Origin: Caulobacter sp. NIBR1757
GTDB lineage: Bacteria > Pseudomonadota > Alphaproteobacteria > Caulobacterales > Caulobacteraceae
Direction: 5' to 3'
Assembly: GCF_027912495.1 (NCBI RefSeq)
Contig: NZ_CP115463.1
Location: 3,360,501 to 3,424,500 of the forward strand
Length of the DNA: 64,000 nucleotides
The notes under the pieces are model-generated. The model searched no databases, was not told the origin of the DNA, and was given only the letters and a program-made list of their open reading frames with translations. Position numbers and translations under genes: made by a program. This document shows, in pieces, positions 49,247-58,422 of this stretch (positions within the stretch are counted from its first letter, which is position 1; the number at the start of each line of letters is the position of its first letter).

Positions 49247-50385
49247 TCGCCGCCTGCGTCGCCGATTACCGGGAGTTGGCCCGGCGGCGGCTGCCCCGGG
49301 TGCTGTTCGACTACATCGATGGCGGCTCCTACGGCGAAGTCACCCTGCGCCGCAATGTCGAGGACTTCGAAGCTATCGCCCTGCGCCAGCGGGTCCTGCG
49401 CGATGTGTCGAAGATCAGCCTGGCCACCGAATGGTTCGGCCAACCGCTCAGCATGCCCGTGGCCCTGGCGCCCGTCGGCATGGCCGGCATGTATGCGCGC
49501 CGGGGCGAGGCGCAGGCGGCGCGCGCGGCCCATGCGGCCGGCGTGCCGATGATCCTCTCCAGCGTTTCGGTCTGCGATCTCGCCGAGGTCAAGGCAGCGA
49601 CCGGCGAGGCGCCCTGGTTCCAGCTCTACATGATCAAGGACCGCGCCTACATGGCCGACCTGCTGGCCCGGGCGGCGGGCCTCGGCGTCAAGGTGCTGGT
49701 CTTCACCGTCGACCTGCCGGTGCCGGGGGCGCGGTATCGCGACTACCGCACCGGCCTGTTCGGCGGCAACGCGGCGGCGACCGTCCTCAAGCGCGGCCTC
49801 GACGGGGCGCTGCATCCCGGCTGGGTGCAGGACGTCTGGCTGCGCGGGCGGCCGCACAGCTTCGGCAACATCGCCGCGGCGATTCCCGACGCCAGGGGGA
49901 TCATGGAATTTTGGCCCTGGGTCACCCGCAACTTCGACCCGACCCTGACCTGGGCCGACCTCGAATGGGTGCGGCAGCACTGGAAGGGGCCGATCGTCCT
50001 CAAGGGCGTGCTCGATCCCGAGGATGCGCGCGAGGCGGTCAGGCACGGCGTCGACGGTATCGTCGTCTCCAACCACGGCGGGCGTCAGCTCGACGGCGTG
50101 CTGAGCGGAGCCCGCGCCCTGCCCGCGATCGCGCAGGCCGTGGGCGATGACACGACGGTGCTGATGGACGGCGGCGTGCGCTCGGGGCTCGACGTGGTCA
50201 AGGCGCTGGCCCTGGGCGCCAAGGGCGTCCTGATCGGGCGCGCCTGGGCCTGGGCGCTGGGCGCGCGCGGCGAGGCCGGGGTCGCCCATGTGCTGGCCGT
50301 ACTGCGCCAGGAGATGATGATGGCCATGGCCCTGACCGGCTGCACCGACGTGAGCAACGCCGACGCGAGCCTGTTGGCGGCATAG
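49243..50385 (+). CDS. lldD: FMN-dependent L-lactate dehydrogenase / alpha-hydroxy-acid oxidase
   Basis: A 380-residue FMN flavoenzyme. 'FDYIDGGSYGEVTLRRNVED' is the family N-terminus, 'MPVALAPVGMAGMYARRGE' binds FMN, 'FQLYMIKDR' follows, and the catalytic His/Arg segment is 'GIVVSNHGGRQLDGV', followed by 'VLMDGGVRSGLDVVKALALG'. It oxidises L-lactate (or a related 2-hydroxy acid) to the ketoacid with electrons to quinone. The GTG at 49243 overlaps the phytase-like stop (GTGA), so cobT, the lipoprotein and this gene form a coupled set. A terminator-like hairpin abuts the stop, on the opposite strand for rpmB. Confidence 0.93.
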   Translation: MIAACVADYRELARRRLPRVLFDYIDGGSYGEVTLRRNVEDFEAIALRQRVLRDVSKISLATEWFGQPLSMPVALAPVGMAGMYARRGEAQAARAAHAAGVPMILSSVSVCDLAEVKAATGEAPWFQLYMIKDRAYMADLLARAAGLGVKVLVFTVDLPVPGARYRDYRTGLFGGNAAATVLKRGLDGALHPGWVQDVWLRGRPHSFGNIAAAIPDARGIMEFWPWVTRNFDPTLTWADLEWVRQHWKGPIVLKGVLDPEDAREAVRHGVDGIVVSNHGGRQLDGVLSGARALPAIAQAVGDDTTVLMDGGVRSGLDVVKALALGAKGVLIGRAWAWALGARGEAGVAHVLAVLRQEMMMAMALTGCTDVSNADASLLAA

Positions 50386-50417
50386 AAAAACGGCCCGCGA
50401 GTCGCCTCGCAGGCCGT
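50386..50417 (-). terminator. Rho-independent terminator of rpmB
   Basis: Read on the minus strand: ACGGCCTGCGAG-GCGA-CTCGCGGGCCGT followed by TTTTT (plus-strand AAAAA at 50386-50390). The 12-bp stem has one G-T wobble and the U tract is perfect. It ends transcription from rpmB and abuts the lldD stop codon. Confidence 0.85.
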
Positions 50418-50442
50418 CTTCAGAACTTCAGAACCGCGTGGT

Positions 50443-50739
50443 TTAGGCGGCGGCCTTTTCGGCCAGCTTGGCCTTGACCTGGCGCTTGATCTTCAGGGCG
50501 CGGGGCGAGAGGTTCTCGTCCTTCAGCTTGACGATCACGGGATCGAGGCCGCCCTTGAAGTCCAGGGTGCGCAGCGCGGCGTTGGTGATCCGCAGCTTGA
50601 ACGACTGGCCCAGCACTTCCGAGACCAGGGTGGCGGGAGCCAGGGCCGGCAGGAAGCGGCGCTTGGTCTTGATGTTCGAGTGGCTCACATTGTGGCCGAC
50701 CATGGGGCCGACACCGGTGAGTTCGCAGCGACGCGACAT
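50443..50739 (-). CDS. rpmB: 50S ribosomal protein L28
   Basis: A 98-residue L28. 'SRRCELTGVGPMVGHNVSHS' and 'NIKTKRRFLPAL' are the family signature, with 'RITNAALRTLDFKGG' and a basic C-terminus. The ATG at 50739 is the normal start, with GAAGG upstream; the frame extends to 50790 without homology. A strong terminator follows at 50386-50417. Its divergent neighbour is the DUF3617 gene. Confidence 0.97.
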   Translation of the reverse strand: MSRRCELTGVGPMVGHNVSHSNIKTKRRFLPALAPATLVSEVLGQSFKLRITNAALRTLDFKGGLDPVIVKLKDENLSPRALKIKRQVKAKLAEKAAA

Positions 50740-50945
50740 GTTGGAACCTTCGCAATAGAATTTCGGGCGCGCCAGGGAACCCCTGCGCACGAGAGGGGCG
50801 TCTATAGGGGTAAGGGCGGGGAGAGGTCAACCCTTTGAGCCGATTCAGAAACGACTCTCTGCCCGCGTCGCGAGAGACCCCTTCAGCCGCCATTCATGCG
50901 CCGCCATTATGGAACAAGACCGCAAGCCTCGACGCTCTGGAGCCC

Positions 50946-51407
50946 ATGCCCGATATGATCCGCCCGGCCGCCATCATCGCCACCGTCGCCCTGCTGGCCA
51001 TCCCGGCCGTCGCCTCCAGCCAGGCGACGAACACCATCCTGCCCGGCTACTGGGAATACCGCAGCAAGGTGAGCTACGGCGTCTCCTCGACCAGCGTCGA
51101 GAAGAAGTGCGTCGAGCCCAAGGACATCGACAAGTTCTTCAGCGGTCCCAGCAACCGCCACTACAAATGCACCTACCCGACCCGCAACGTCGCGAACGGC
51201 AAGGCGGAGTTCCAGGGCACCTGCGTGGACAAGCGCGGCCGCAAGGCCTTCGTCACGGCGTCCGGGGCCTACAGCCCCAAACACTTCACCCTGGTCGCCA
51301 AGATCAAGACGAGCATCATTGGCCTGCCCGTGACCCCGACCGGCTCGATCGACGCCACCTGGATCGGCCCCACCTGCCCGCCCAAGAAGCCCAAGAAGCC
51401 GAAGTGA
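50946..51407 (+). CDS. DUF3617-type exported protein
   Basis: A 153-residue protein with a signal peptide ('MIRPAAIIATVALLAIPAVA'). The mature part begins 'LPGYWEYRSKVSYGVSSTSV' and has the paired cysteines of DUF3617 ('KKCVEPKDIDKFF', 'YKCTYPTRNVANGKAEF', 'GTCVDKRGR'), ending in a Lys/Pro-rich tail. Function unknown; periplasmic location inferred. ATGs at 50946 and 50955 are both usable. The frame opens at 50835 but that section overlaps the rpmB promoter. Confidence 0.8.
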   Translation: MPDMIRPAAIIATVALLAIPAVASSQATNTILPGYWEYRSKVSYGVSSTSVEKKCVEPKDIDKFFSGPSNRHYKCTYPTRNVANGKAEFQGTCVDKRGRKAFVTASGAYSPKHFTLVAKIKTSIIGLPVTPTGSIDATWIGPTCPPKKPKKPK

Positions 51408-51618
51408 GACTCTGAGGGTTGTGGTTAATCGGCGTTAAGATACAATAGCTTGTAGGGAACAAATGCCGAATCGGGCGAGGTCGCCGATTCGGTCCTGATT
51501 CGTTTCGCAGCCGTTCCTGCGCCATCCCCGCCGCCGTTAACCTGCCCCTCGCCGCAGTGCCCGCCCGCCCCCGCGCGTGCTACTGTCGGCTGGACAACAA
51601 CCTCTTCGGGGCCATCCC

Positions 51619-53331
51619 TTGCACAAGTTCCTTCGCCCGCTGGCCGTTCTCGCGGGCCCGATTCTGGGGGCCTTGGTCCTTTCCAGCTGCGCGGCCCGGG
51701 CGGGCGGCGCCGATGGCGACGACTTCCTGATGTTCGGCGGCCCGATCTTCAGCGACGGTGGCGCGGCCCAGGCCGACGGCTCGACCCAGGTGATTCCGGC
51801 CGAGGCGCTGGTCGTGCGGGACGGCAAGGTGGTGTTCGCCGGCGACCTGGCCTCGGCGAGGGTCCAGGCCAAGGGCCTGCCCCAGATCGACCTGAAGGGC
51901 GCCGCCGCCTACCCCGGCTTCGTCGACAGCCATGTTCACCTGACCGGCGTGGGCCTGCGCGAAATGACCCTCAACCTCGACCAGGTGAAGTCGGTCGCCG
52001 AAATGACGGAGGCCGTGAAGGCCTGGAACGCCGCCCACCCGGGCGCCGAGCCGCTGACCGGCCGAGGCTGGATCGAGACCCACTGGCCCGAGAAGCGCTT
52101 CCCCACCAAGGCCGACCTCGACGCCGTGGTCGCCGACCGTCCGGTGGTGCTGGAGCGGGCCGACGGCCATGCGGTGGTGCTGAACACCGCCGCCCTGGCC
52201 CTGGCCGGGATCACCAAAGACACCCCCGACCCCAGCGGCGGCCGCATCGAGCGCGACGCGGCAGGCCAGGCGACCGGCATGCTGATCGACACAGCCCAGG
52301 GCCTGATCGGCGCCAAACTGCCGCCGCTGTCCTACGCCCGCCGGCGCGAGGCGCTGGAAAAGGCGGTCAACCTCTACGCGGCCCGCGGCTGGACCGGCGG
52401 CGCCAACATGAGCACCGAGGCCGACGACGTGAAGGTGCTGTTCGCGCTGGCCGCCGAGAAGAAGCTGCCGATCACCGTCGATGTCTTCATGACGCCTGAG
52501 GATTCCGCCGAGGTCCTGCGCCGCGGCCCCTACAGCGATCCGACCGGCATGGTGCGGGTGCGCGGGGTGAAGCTCTACATGGACGGCGCCCTGGGGTCAC
52601 GCGGCGCCCTGCTGCTCAGCCCCTACAGCGACCAGCCGGCCGCCAGCGGCCTGCAGATCGCCCAGCATGACGAGGCGCTGGCGATCATGAAACAGGCCCT
52701 GAAGGTCGGCGCCGACATCGCCTTCCACGCCATCGGCGATCGCGGCAACCGCCAGGCGCTCGACTGGATGGCCGAGGCCTTCGCCGCCGATCCGACCGCC
52801 GCGAAGAAAGTGCATTGGCGCATAGAACACAGCCAGATCGTCAATCCGGCCGACTATCCGCGCTTCAGGCAGCTGGGCGTCATCGCCTCCATGCAGCCCA
52901 GCCACGCCATCGGCGACCTCTACTTCGCCCCGGCGCGCCTCGGCGAGGACCGCCTCAAGGGCGCCTATGCCTGGCGCAGCCTGACCAACGCCGGCGCCCT
53001 GGTCATCGGCGGCACCGACGCCCCGGTCGAGGTCGGCGATCCCAGGATCGAGTACTACGCCGCCGCCGTGCGCAAGGACCTGAAGGGCGCCTCGGGCTCC
53101 GACTGGCATGCCGAAGAGGCGCTGAACCGCGTCCAGGCCCTGCACCTCTTCACGCTCAACCCGGCCCAGGCCGACCATCGCCCGGCCGGCTGGGGCCGGC
53201 TGGTCGTCGGCAGCCCGGCCAACATCACCGTCTTCTCGCGGGAACTGCTGACCGCCGCCGAGGCCGATATCCCGACCGCCAGGCCGGTGCTGACCGTGGT
53301 CAGGGGCCGGACGGTGTTCGACGGTCGCTAG
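51619..53331 (+). CDS. Amidohydrolase family lipoprotein (YtcJ-like)
   Basis: About 570 residues. The N-terminus is a lipoprotein signal ending LVLSSC. The amidohydrolase-3 domain has the metal site 'GFVDSHVHLTGVGLREMTL' (HxH), 'GVKLYMDGALGSRGALLL', 'DIAFHAIGDRGNRQALDW', 'HWRIEHSQIVNPADYPRF', and 'VIGGTDAPVEVGDPRIEYY' with the metal Asp. YtcJ-type enzymes hydrolyse amides; the substrate here is unknown. The TTG at 51619 gives the cleanest signal peptide; a GTG at 51577 is in frame but adds 14 unrelated residues. Confidence 0.9.
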   Translation: MHKFLRPLAVLAGPILGALVLSSCAARAGGADGDDFLMFGGPIFSDGGAAQADGSTQVIPAEALVVRDGKVVFAGDLASARVQAKGLPQIDLKGAAAYPGFVDSHVHLTGVGLREMTLNLDQVKSVAEMTEAVKAWNAAHPGAEPLTGRGWIETHWPEKRFPTKADLDAVVADRPVVLERADGHAVVLNTAALALAGITKDTPDPSGGRIERDAAGQATGMLIDTAQGLIGAKLPPLSYARRREALEKAVNLYAARGWTGGANMSTEADDVKVLFALAAEKKLPITVDVFMTPEDSAEVLRRGPYSDPTGMVRVRGVKLYMDGALGSRGALLLSPYSDQPAASGLQIAQHDEALAIMKQALKVGADIAFHAIGDRGNRQALDWMAEAFAADPTAAKKVHWRIEHSQIVNPADYPRFRQLGVIASMQPSHAIGDLYFAPARLGEDRLKGAYAWRSLTNAGALVIGGTDAPVEVGDPRIEYYAAAVRKDLKGASGSDWHAEEALNRVQALHLFTLNPAQADHRPAGWGRLVVGSPANITVFSRELLTAAEADIPTARPVLTVVRGRTVFDGR

Positions 53332-53344
53332 ACTGACTGGAACC

Positions 53345-53863
53345 CTAGAACATCCACGCGATCAAGGCACCCGCGCAAACCGCGACTAGGGGAAGAAGGG
53401 CGATAACCGCGCAGCCCGCCCCAGAAGGTCCTTCCGCGACCCTGCGTCGTCCAGGGGCCGAGCGCTCTCCTAGAATCATTCGTCGGTGCTTGCGATCAAA
53501 GTCAGTATCAGCGGGACGTTCGTAGTCTGTTGCCCGCTTGAAGTACTTTGGCGACGTCGGGTCAAAGTAGGGCGCGGCCCAACTCTCAGTGATCCCCTCC
53601 ACGATGCGCCTGATCTCTGCCCCTCGGATGCGATATCGCTCTGGCGGGGTCTCAAGCACATACCGCCGCCCGCGAACGGTTATTGCATAGACCTCGCCCA
53701 CCTCGATCTGATGAGCTCGGCTGGCTCCGTCCGATTTGAGTCTCAACACAGTGAACCCATCGGAGGCGCGTTCCACAACGCCCTCATAGACGGCACTAAC
53801 CTTGTGTTTCGGATCGTCCCCGCGAGTGTTCGGATAATACTCCACCAGGTCCAAGACCGTCAT
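53345..53863 (-). CDS. Hypothetical protein with C-terminal transmembrane anchor
   Basis: A 172-residue protein with a beta-rich N-terminal half ('KHKVSAVYEGVVERASDGFT', 'GEVYAITVRGRRYVLETPPE') and a charged middle ('RKHRRMILGERS'), ending with a single hydrophobic helix ('AVIALLPLVAVCAGALIAWM'). Its tail-anchor-like layout would place the domain in the cytoplasm. No family recognised. ATG 53863 has a very strong ribosome-binding site (GAGGAGGGGAGA). G+C is lower than in the neighbours, which may mean acquisition. The frame extends to 53992 without SD. Confidence 0.7.
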   Translation of the reverse strand: MTVLDLVEYYPNTRGDDPKHKVSAVYEGVVERASDGFTVLRLKSDGASRAHQIEVGEVYAITVRGRRYVLETPPERYRIRGAEIRRIVEGITESWAAPYFDPTSPKYFKRATDYERPADTDFDRKHRRMILGERSAPGRRRVAEGPSGAGCAVIALLPLVAVCAGALIAWMF

Positions 53864-54001
53864 TCTCCCCTCCTCAGACTCACAGGCCTGACCAAGCCAC
53901 CCGACGAGGAACATGCCCTTGTCGTCAGCGTTGCCAGACAAGTTGCCACAGCGAGACCAACCGCGCTTGCCCGACTCGAAGCCCCGCCCCACCTATAGGC
54001 C

Positions 54002-56527
54002 ATGAGTGATCGCTCGACCGGCCAGGCGCCGGCCCGGCTTACGGCCGTCCTGGGCCCTACGAACACCGGCAAGACGCATCTGGCCGTCGAGCGGATGTGC
54101 GGTCACGCCAGCGGCATGATCGGCCTGCCCCTGCGCCTGCTGGCGCGGGAGATCTACGATCGGGTGGTGGCGCTGAAGGGCGTGCGCGAGGTGGCGCTGA
54201 TCACCGGCGAGGAAAAGATCGTCCCGCCGCGCGCCAACTATTTCATCTGCACCGTCGAGGCCATGCCGCTGGGCCGCGAGGTCGAGTTCATGGCCATCGA
54301 CGAGATCCAGCTGTGCACCGACCCCGAGCGCGGCCATGTCTTCACCCACCGGCTGCTCCACGCGCGCGGCAAGCACGAGACCATGCTGCTGGGCTCGGGC
54401 GCCATGGTGAACCTGGTCCGTCGCCTGCTGCCCAAGGCCGAGATCGTCACCCGCGAGCGGTTCAGTTCGCTGACCTACGCCGGACCCAGGAAGATCACCC
54501 GCCTGCCCCGGCGCAGCGCCGTCGTCGCCTTCAGCGCCGATCAGGTCTACGGCATCGCCGAGCTGATCCGTAGGCAACGGGGCGGCGCCGCCGTGGTCAT
54601 GGGCAGCCTGTCGCCCCGCACCCGCAACGCCCAGGTCGCCCTCTATCAGTCAGGCGAGGTCGATTTCCTGGTCGCCACCGACGCCATCGGCATGGGGCTG
54701 AACATGGACGTCGACCATGTCGCCTTCGCGGGCCTGCGCAAGTTCGACGGCAAGCGAAGCCGCTGGCTGCACGCCGCCGAGATCGCCCAGATCGCCGGCC
54801 GGGCCGGCCGCTATCGGCGCGACGGCACCTTCGGGGTGACCGGCGAGGCAGATGAGATCGACGAGGACCTGGTCGAGCGGGTCGAGAACCACAGCTTCGA
54901 GCCGATCACCACGGCCGAATGGCGCAACAGCCGCCTCGACTTCACCAGCATGACGACGCTGATCAAGACGCTGGACGAAGCGCCGCAGCGCGAGGGGCTG
55001 AAACTGTCGGCCGAGGCGCTGGACGAGCTGACCCTAAAAAAGCTGGCCGAGGACCCGGAGATCGCCCACCGGGCCAAGGCGCGGCCGCAGCTTGAGAAGC
55101 TGTGGGAGGTCTGCCAGACGCCGGACTTCCGCAAGATCGCCAGCGACGATCACCTCAACCTGCTGCGCCGCATCTTCAACGAGCTGACCAGCGGCCGGCG
55201 GCGGATTCCCGACGACTGGATGGCGGCGCAGTTCGCCGGCCTCGACCGCACCGACGGCGAGATCGACTCCCTGGCGGCGCGGCTGGCGGCGGTGCGCACC
55301 CTGTCCTACGTCGCCAACCGGCCCGACTGGCTGCACGACCCGGCCTTCTGGCAGTCGACCATGCGCCAGCTTGAGGACCGCCTCAGCGACACCCTGCACG
55401 AGAAGCTGATGGCGCGGTTCGTCGACCGGCGGACCAGCGTGCTGATGCGCCAGCTGGGCGACCGCGAGACGATGATGGCTGGCGTCGCCGAGGACGGCAC
55501 GGTGACCGTCGAGGGCCACTATGTCGGCAAACTGAGCGGCGTGGTCTTCGACCAGCCCAAGGCCATCACCAGCCTCGAGGAAAAGGCCCTGCGCGGCGCC
55601 GCCCAGCGGGCGGTGGCGCCGGAGGTGGCCAAACGGCTCGGCGCCCTGGCGGCCGAGGATGATGACGCCTTCAGCCTGACGCCGGACGGCATGGTCCTCT
55701 GGCGCGGCGCGGCGGCCGGACGGCTGGATGCGGCGGGCAAGGTCAGGCTGCTGGGCGAACTGGGCCCTGCCCCGGCCCGTGAGCGGGCGCAACGACGGCT
55801 GGAAGCCTGGCTGGCCCATGAGCGGGCCCGCAAGCTGTCGCCGCTGGCGGCGCTGGAGGCGGCGATGAGCGACGGCGGCCTGCGCGGTCTGGCGCGGGGC
55901 CTTGCCCACCGGCTGCTGGAAAACGGCGGCGTCCTGCCCCGCCGCCAGGTCGAGGAAGAGATGAAGGTGCTGAGCCAGGCCGAGCGCCGGGCCCTGCGCA
56001 GCCTCGGGGTGCGGATCGGCGCCTTCAGCCTGCACCTGCCCGGCCTGCTGACCGAGGACGCGCGGGCCTTTGCCCAGTCGCTGAAGGCCGATCTCACCGC
56101 GCCCGCCCCCGGCAAGGTCAGCCGCTTGAAACCCGGCCCCGTCGACGCCAAGGGCCTGTCGGCGCGTGGCCTGATGGCGGTCGGCGGCCTGGCCGTGCCC
56201 GTCGATCAGCTGGAGGCGCTGGACGAAGCCCTGCGCGCCGCGCCGCAGAAGGCCGGCGGCTCGGTCGTCTCCGACAAATTGCTGGAAGGGCTGGGCTGGG
56301 CCGCAAGGGACGCGACCGACATCCTGCGGGGCCTTGGCCTCACCCCCGTCAATCGCGATCACCCCATCGCCTGGCGCCGGCGCGGCGCGGCCAGAGCCGC
56401 CGCCCCCACGCCGGTCAGCCCGCCGCCCGGCTCCCCCTTTGCCGCCCTTGCCAGGCTGCAGGTCCCGGTCCCCGCGCCCAAACCCCGCCGACCGCGTCGA
56501 AAGGCGACCCGGACCGTCAAACCGTGA
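54002..56527 (+). CDS. Suv3-like DExH-box RNA helicase
   Basis: An 841-residue SF2 helicase. RecA1 has Walker A 'AVLGPTNTGKTHLAVERMCG' at ~residue 15, 'LITGEEKIVPPRANYFICTV' and the DEIQ box 'EFMAIDEIQLCTDPERGHVF'; RecA2 has 'VDFLVATDAIGMGLNMDVDH' and 'AEIAQIAGRAGRYRRDGTFG'. This is the mitochondrial-Suv3-type alphaproteobacterial helicase family implicated in RNA turnover. The C-terminal ~350 residues are Ala/Arg-rich with a proline-rich tail. Its TGA overlaps the S4 gene's GTG (GTGA), so they are coupled. Confidence 0.92.
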   Translation: MSDRSTGQAPARLTAVLGPTNTGKTHLAVERMCGHASGMIGLPLRLLAREIYDRVVALKGVREVALITGEEKIVPPRANYFICTVEAMPLGREVEFMAIDEIQLCTDPERGHVFTHRLLHARGKHETMLLGSGAMVNLVRRLLPKAEIVTRERFSSLTYAGPRKITRLPRRSAVVAFSADQVYGIAELIRRQRGGAAVVMGSLSPRTRNAQVALYQSGEVDFLVATDAIGMGLNMDVDHVAFAGLRKFDGKRSRWLHAAEIAQIAGRAGRYRRDGTFGVTGEADEIDEDLVERVENHSFEPITTAEWRNSRLDFTSMTTLIKTLDEAPQREGLKLSAEALDELTLKKLAEDPEIAHRAKARPQLEKLWEVCQTPDFRKIASDDHLNLLRRIFNELTSGRRRIPDDWMAAQFAGLDRTDGEIDSLAARLAAVRTLSYVANRPDWLHDPAFWQSTMRQLEDRLSDTLHEKLMARFVDRRTSVLMRQLGDRETMMAGVAEDGTVTVEGHYVGKLSGVVFDQPKAITSLEEKALRGAAQRAVAPEVAKRLGALAAEDDDAFSLTPDGMVLWRGAAAGRLDAAGKVRLLGELGPAPARERAQRRLEAWLAHERARKLSPLAALEAAMSDGGLRGLARGLAHRLLENGGVLPRRQVEEEMKVLSQAERRALRSLGVRIGAFSLHLPGLLTEDARAFAQSLKADLTAPAPGKVSRLKPGPVDAKGLSARGLMAVGGLAVPVDQLEALDEALRAAPQKAGGSVVSDKLLEGLGWAARDATDILRGLGLTPVNRDHPIAWRRRGAARAAAPTPVSPPPGSPFAALARLQVPVPAPKPRRPRRKATRTVKP

Positions 56528-56814
56528 GCGAGGCGGCCGAGACCGCCTGCCGGGCCGATGTCTGGCTGTGGCGCGCCCGCTTCTTCAAGAGCCGCACGAT
56601 CGCTGCGAAGTTCCTTGAGGAAGGCCGCGTGCGCATGACCCGCGGCGGCGTCGAGACCCGCCTCGACAAGCCCAGCCGCACCCTGCACATCGGCGACGAA
56701 CTGGTCTTCGCCCTCGGCGGCCGGCTGATCGCGGTGCGCATGGAACAGGCCGGCGAGAGACGCGGTCCGCCGCCCGAAGCTCGCGCCCTCTATACCACCT
56801 TGGAGAATAACTGA
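56524..56814 (+). CDS. S4-domain RNA-binding protein (Hsp15-like)
   Basis: A 96-residue protein; the S4 domain begins '[20 protein letters not shown]' and continues '[20 protein letters not shown]', then '[20 protein letters not shown]'. Hsp15-type proteins rescue stalled 50S-tRNA complexes after heat stress. Its GTG overlaps the helicase stop by four bases, so both are made from one message, consistent with an RNA-metabolism pair. Confidence 0.92.
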   Translation: MSEAAETACRADVWLWRARFFKSRTIAAKFLEEGRVRMTRGGVETRLDKPSRTLHIGDELVFALGGRLIAVRMEQAGERRGPPPEARALYTTLENN

Positions 56815-56926
56815 CGGGCCGCGAGCCCTCGCCGCATTGACAAGGCGCCCTCCCCCATCGGATGACGCGCCTCCACGATCCGATCCCGCGCGCGCGATCC
56901 CCATGTGCGCGCCTTTAGAGCGCCTG

Positions 56927-57268
56927 ATGACCTACATCGTCACCGATCCCTGCATCAAATGTAAGTTCATGGACTGCGTCGAGGTTTGCCCCGTCGACTG
57001 CTTCTATGAGGGCGAGAACTTCCTGGTCATCAATCCGGACGAATGCATCGACTGCGGCGTCTGCGAGCCCGAATGCCCGGTCGACGCCATCAAGCCGGAC
57101 ACCGAGGACGATCCCGACAGCAAGTGGCTGAAGATCAATACCGACTTCGCAAAGGTCTGGCCGAACATCACCCTGAAGGGCGAACCGCCGGCCGACGCCG
57201 AGGCCTTCGAGCGCGAGACCGACAAGTTCGCGAAGTACTTCAGCGAAAAGCCCGGCAAGGGCAGCTAG
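56927..57268 (+). CDS. fdxA: 7Fe-type ferredoxin FdxA
   Basis: A 113-residue [3Fe-4S]/[4Fe-4S] ferredoxin. Cluster cysteines are in '[20 protein letters not shown]' (Cys9, 12, 17, 21) and '[20 protein letters not shown]' (Cys40, 43, 46, 50). The C-terminal extension ('[20 protein letters not shown]') is typical of FdxA. ATG 56927 is the family start; an ATG at 56837 adds 30 unrelated residues. The 280 bp downstream to carD hold only a promoter-like region. Confidence 0.95.
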   Translation: MTYIVTDPCIKCKFMDCVEVCPVDCFYEGENFLVINPDECIDCGVCEPECPVDAIKPDTEDDPDSKWLKINTDFAKVWPNITLKGEPPADAEAFERETDKFAKYFSEKPGKGS

Positions 57269-57318
57269 AGCTTCGCGACGCCTGGTTGTCGCAAACCTTT
57301 CATTCGGCTGAATTTTGT

Positions 57319-57326
57319 GCTAATAC
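57319..57326 (+). promoter_or_regulatory. Possible carD -10 element within a 280-bp leader
   Basis: GCTAATAC matches the Caulobacter housekeeping -10 consensus GCTANAWC with one mismatch. It lies in the locally AT-rich part (57290-57330) of the 57269-57548 gap. No matching -35 at the expected spacing is obvious. The remaining ~220 bp before carD is a GC-rich leader; no ORF or structured RNA was recognised there. Confidence 0.3.
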
Positions 57327-57548
57327 ACCCTCGACGCGGTGGGATTTTCCTGCTTGCGCCTCGGTTCAAGAACAGCCGCTCCCGAACGGCGCGCCCGGAC
57401 GAAGGCGAAGGGTGTCCTAGAAGACTTTTGAGCAAGACAGTTTGAGCCCGCGCCACTTCAGCGCCTGGGGCTTTTTCGCGTCCTGACAAGAGCCTTCGTG
57501 GGAGCAGGTGCTCCGCGCAGTCCGCGGAGGTGATGGAGAAGGAAGACA

Positions 57549-58052
57549 ATGAGCAAGACCGGTCTGGCGTTTTCCGTGGGCGACCACGTTGTATACCCCG
57601 CCCATGGCGTGGGCTCGATCCAGGCGGTCGAGACTCAGGAAGTCGCCGGAATGTCTCTGGAAGTCTACGTGATCACCTTCGACCACGAGAAGATGACCCT
57701 GCGCGTCCCGACCAAGAAGGCGGCCACCAGCGGCCTGCGTTCGCTGGCCGAGGAAGGCGTGATGAGCAAGGCGCTGACCACCCTCAAGGGCCGCGCCCGG
57801 GTCAAGCGCACCATGTGGTCGCGTCGCGCCCAGGAGTATGAAGCCAAGATCAACTCGGGCGACCTCGTCTCGATCGCCGAGGTGGTCCGCGACCTGCACC
57901 GCGCCGAGAACCAGCCGGAACAATCCTACTCGGAGCGCCAGCTGTACGAATCGGCCCTGGACCGCATGGCCCGCGAAGTCGCCGCCGTCGAACGCATCGA
58001 CCGCGACGCGGCCGTGAACCTGCTGACCAAGAGCCTGCAGAAGGCCGCCTAG
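57549..58052 (+). CDS. carD: CarD/CdnL family transcriptional regulator
   Basis: A 167-residue RNA-polymerase-binding regulator that stabilises open complexes, notably at rRNA promoters. The RNAP-interacting Tudor-like domain starts 'FSVGDHVVYPAHGVGSIQAV' and includes 'FDHEKMTLRVPTKKAATSGL'; the C-terminal helical DNA-binding domain includes 'VKRTMWSRRAQEYEAKINSG'. ATG 57549 is chosen at 'MSKTGLAF'. A canonical terminator follows at 58080-58108. Confidence 0.95.
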   Translation: MSKTGLAFSVGDHVVYPAHGVGSIQAVETQEVAGMSLEVYVITFDHEKMTLRVPTKKAATSGLRSLAEEGVMSKALTTLKGRARVKRTMWSRRAQEYEAKINSGDLVSIAEVVRDLHRAENQPEQSYSERQLYESALDRMAREVAAVERIDRDAAVNLLTKSLQKAA

Positions 58053-58079
58053 GCGGTTCCTCTACGGTATGAAGATTGA

Positions 58080-58108
58080 CGCCCGGATCGAAAGGTCCGG
58101 GCGTTTTT
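58080..58108 (+). terminator. Rho-independent terminator of carD
   Basis: CGCCCGGA-TCGAAAGG-TCCGGGCG (8-bp perfect stem, 8-nt loop) followed by TTTTT at 58104-58108 and CTTT. It lies 28 bp after the carD stop and ends the operon before the parDE promoter. Confidence 0.9.
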
Positions 58109-58173
58109 CTTTGCCGCATTTTCGATTGACAAACTTTGCCATGAAAGGGAATTCTCCTTGAAAGAGGTGACCG

Positions 58174-58422
58174 ATGGCGACGATGAATGTCTCCCTGCCC
58201 GACGCCATGAAGGATTGGGTCGAGCGCCAAGCGGACGATGGCCGCTACAGCAATTCGAGCGACTATGTCCGAGACCTGATCCGCCGGGATCAGGAGCGTA
58301 CCCGCAAGATCGTGGCCATGAACGCCCTCATTGAGGAGGGCATCGCCAGTGGCGTTGGCACGATGACGATGGACGAGATCCGGGCCGCTGGTCGGCGCAA
58401 GGCCGGGTTGGATGAAAGCTAG
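58174..58422 (+). CDS. parD: ParD-type antitoxin (ribbon-helix-helix)
   Basis: An 82-residue antitoxin. The RHH DNA-binding part is 'MNVSLPDAMKDWVERQADDG', followed by 'YSNSSDYVRDLIRRDQERTR' and a disordered toxin-binding tail with 'EEGIASGVGTMTMDEIRAAG'. It would repress its own promoter and neutralise the ParE-type toxin whose ORF overlaps its 3' end by 11 bp. A TTGACA at 58126-58131 is the likely -35; the AT-rich stretch with GAATTC ~17 bp later may supply the -10. G+C is lower than for carD. Confidence 0.93.
   Translation: MATMNVSLPDAMKDWVERQADDGRYSNSSDYVRDLIRRDQERTRKIVAMNALIEEGIASGVGTMTMDEIRAAGRRKAGLDES

Noticed and set aside
51425-51438. Second CtrA-like site TTAA-N6-TTAA before the amidohydrolase
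   Set aside because: Spacing is six, not seven, and there is no supporting promoter context.
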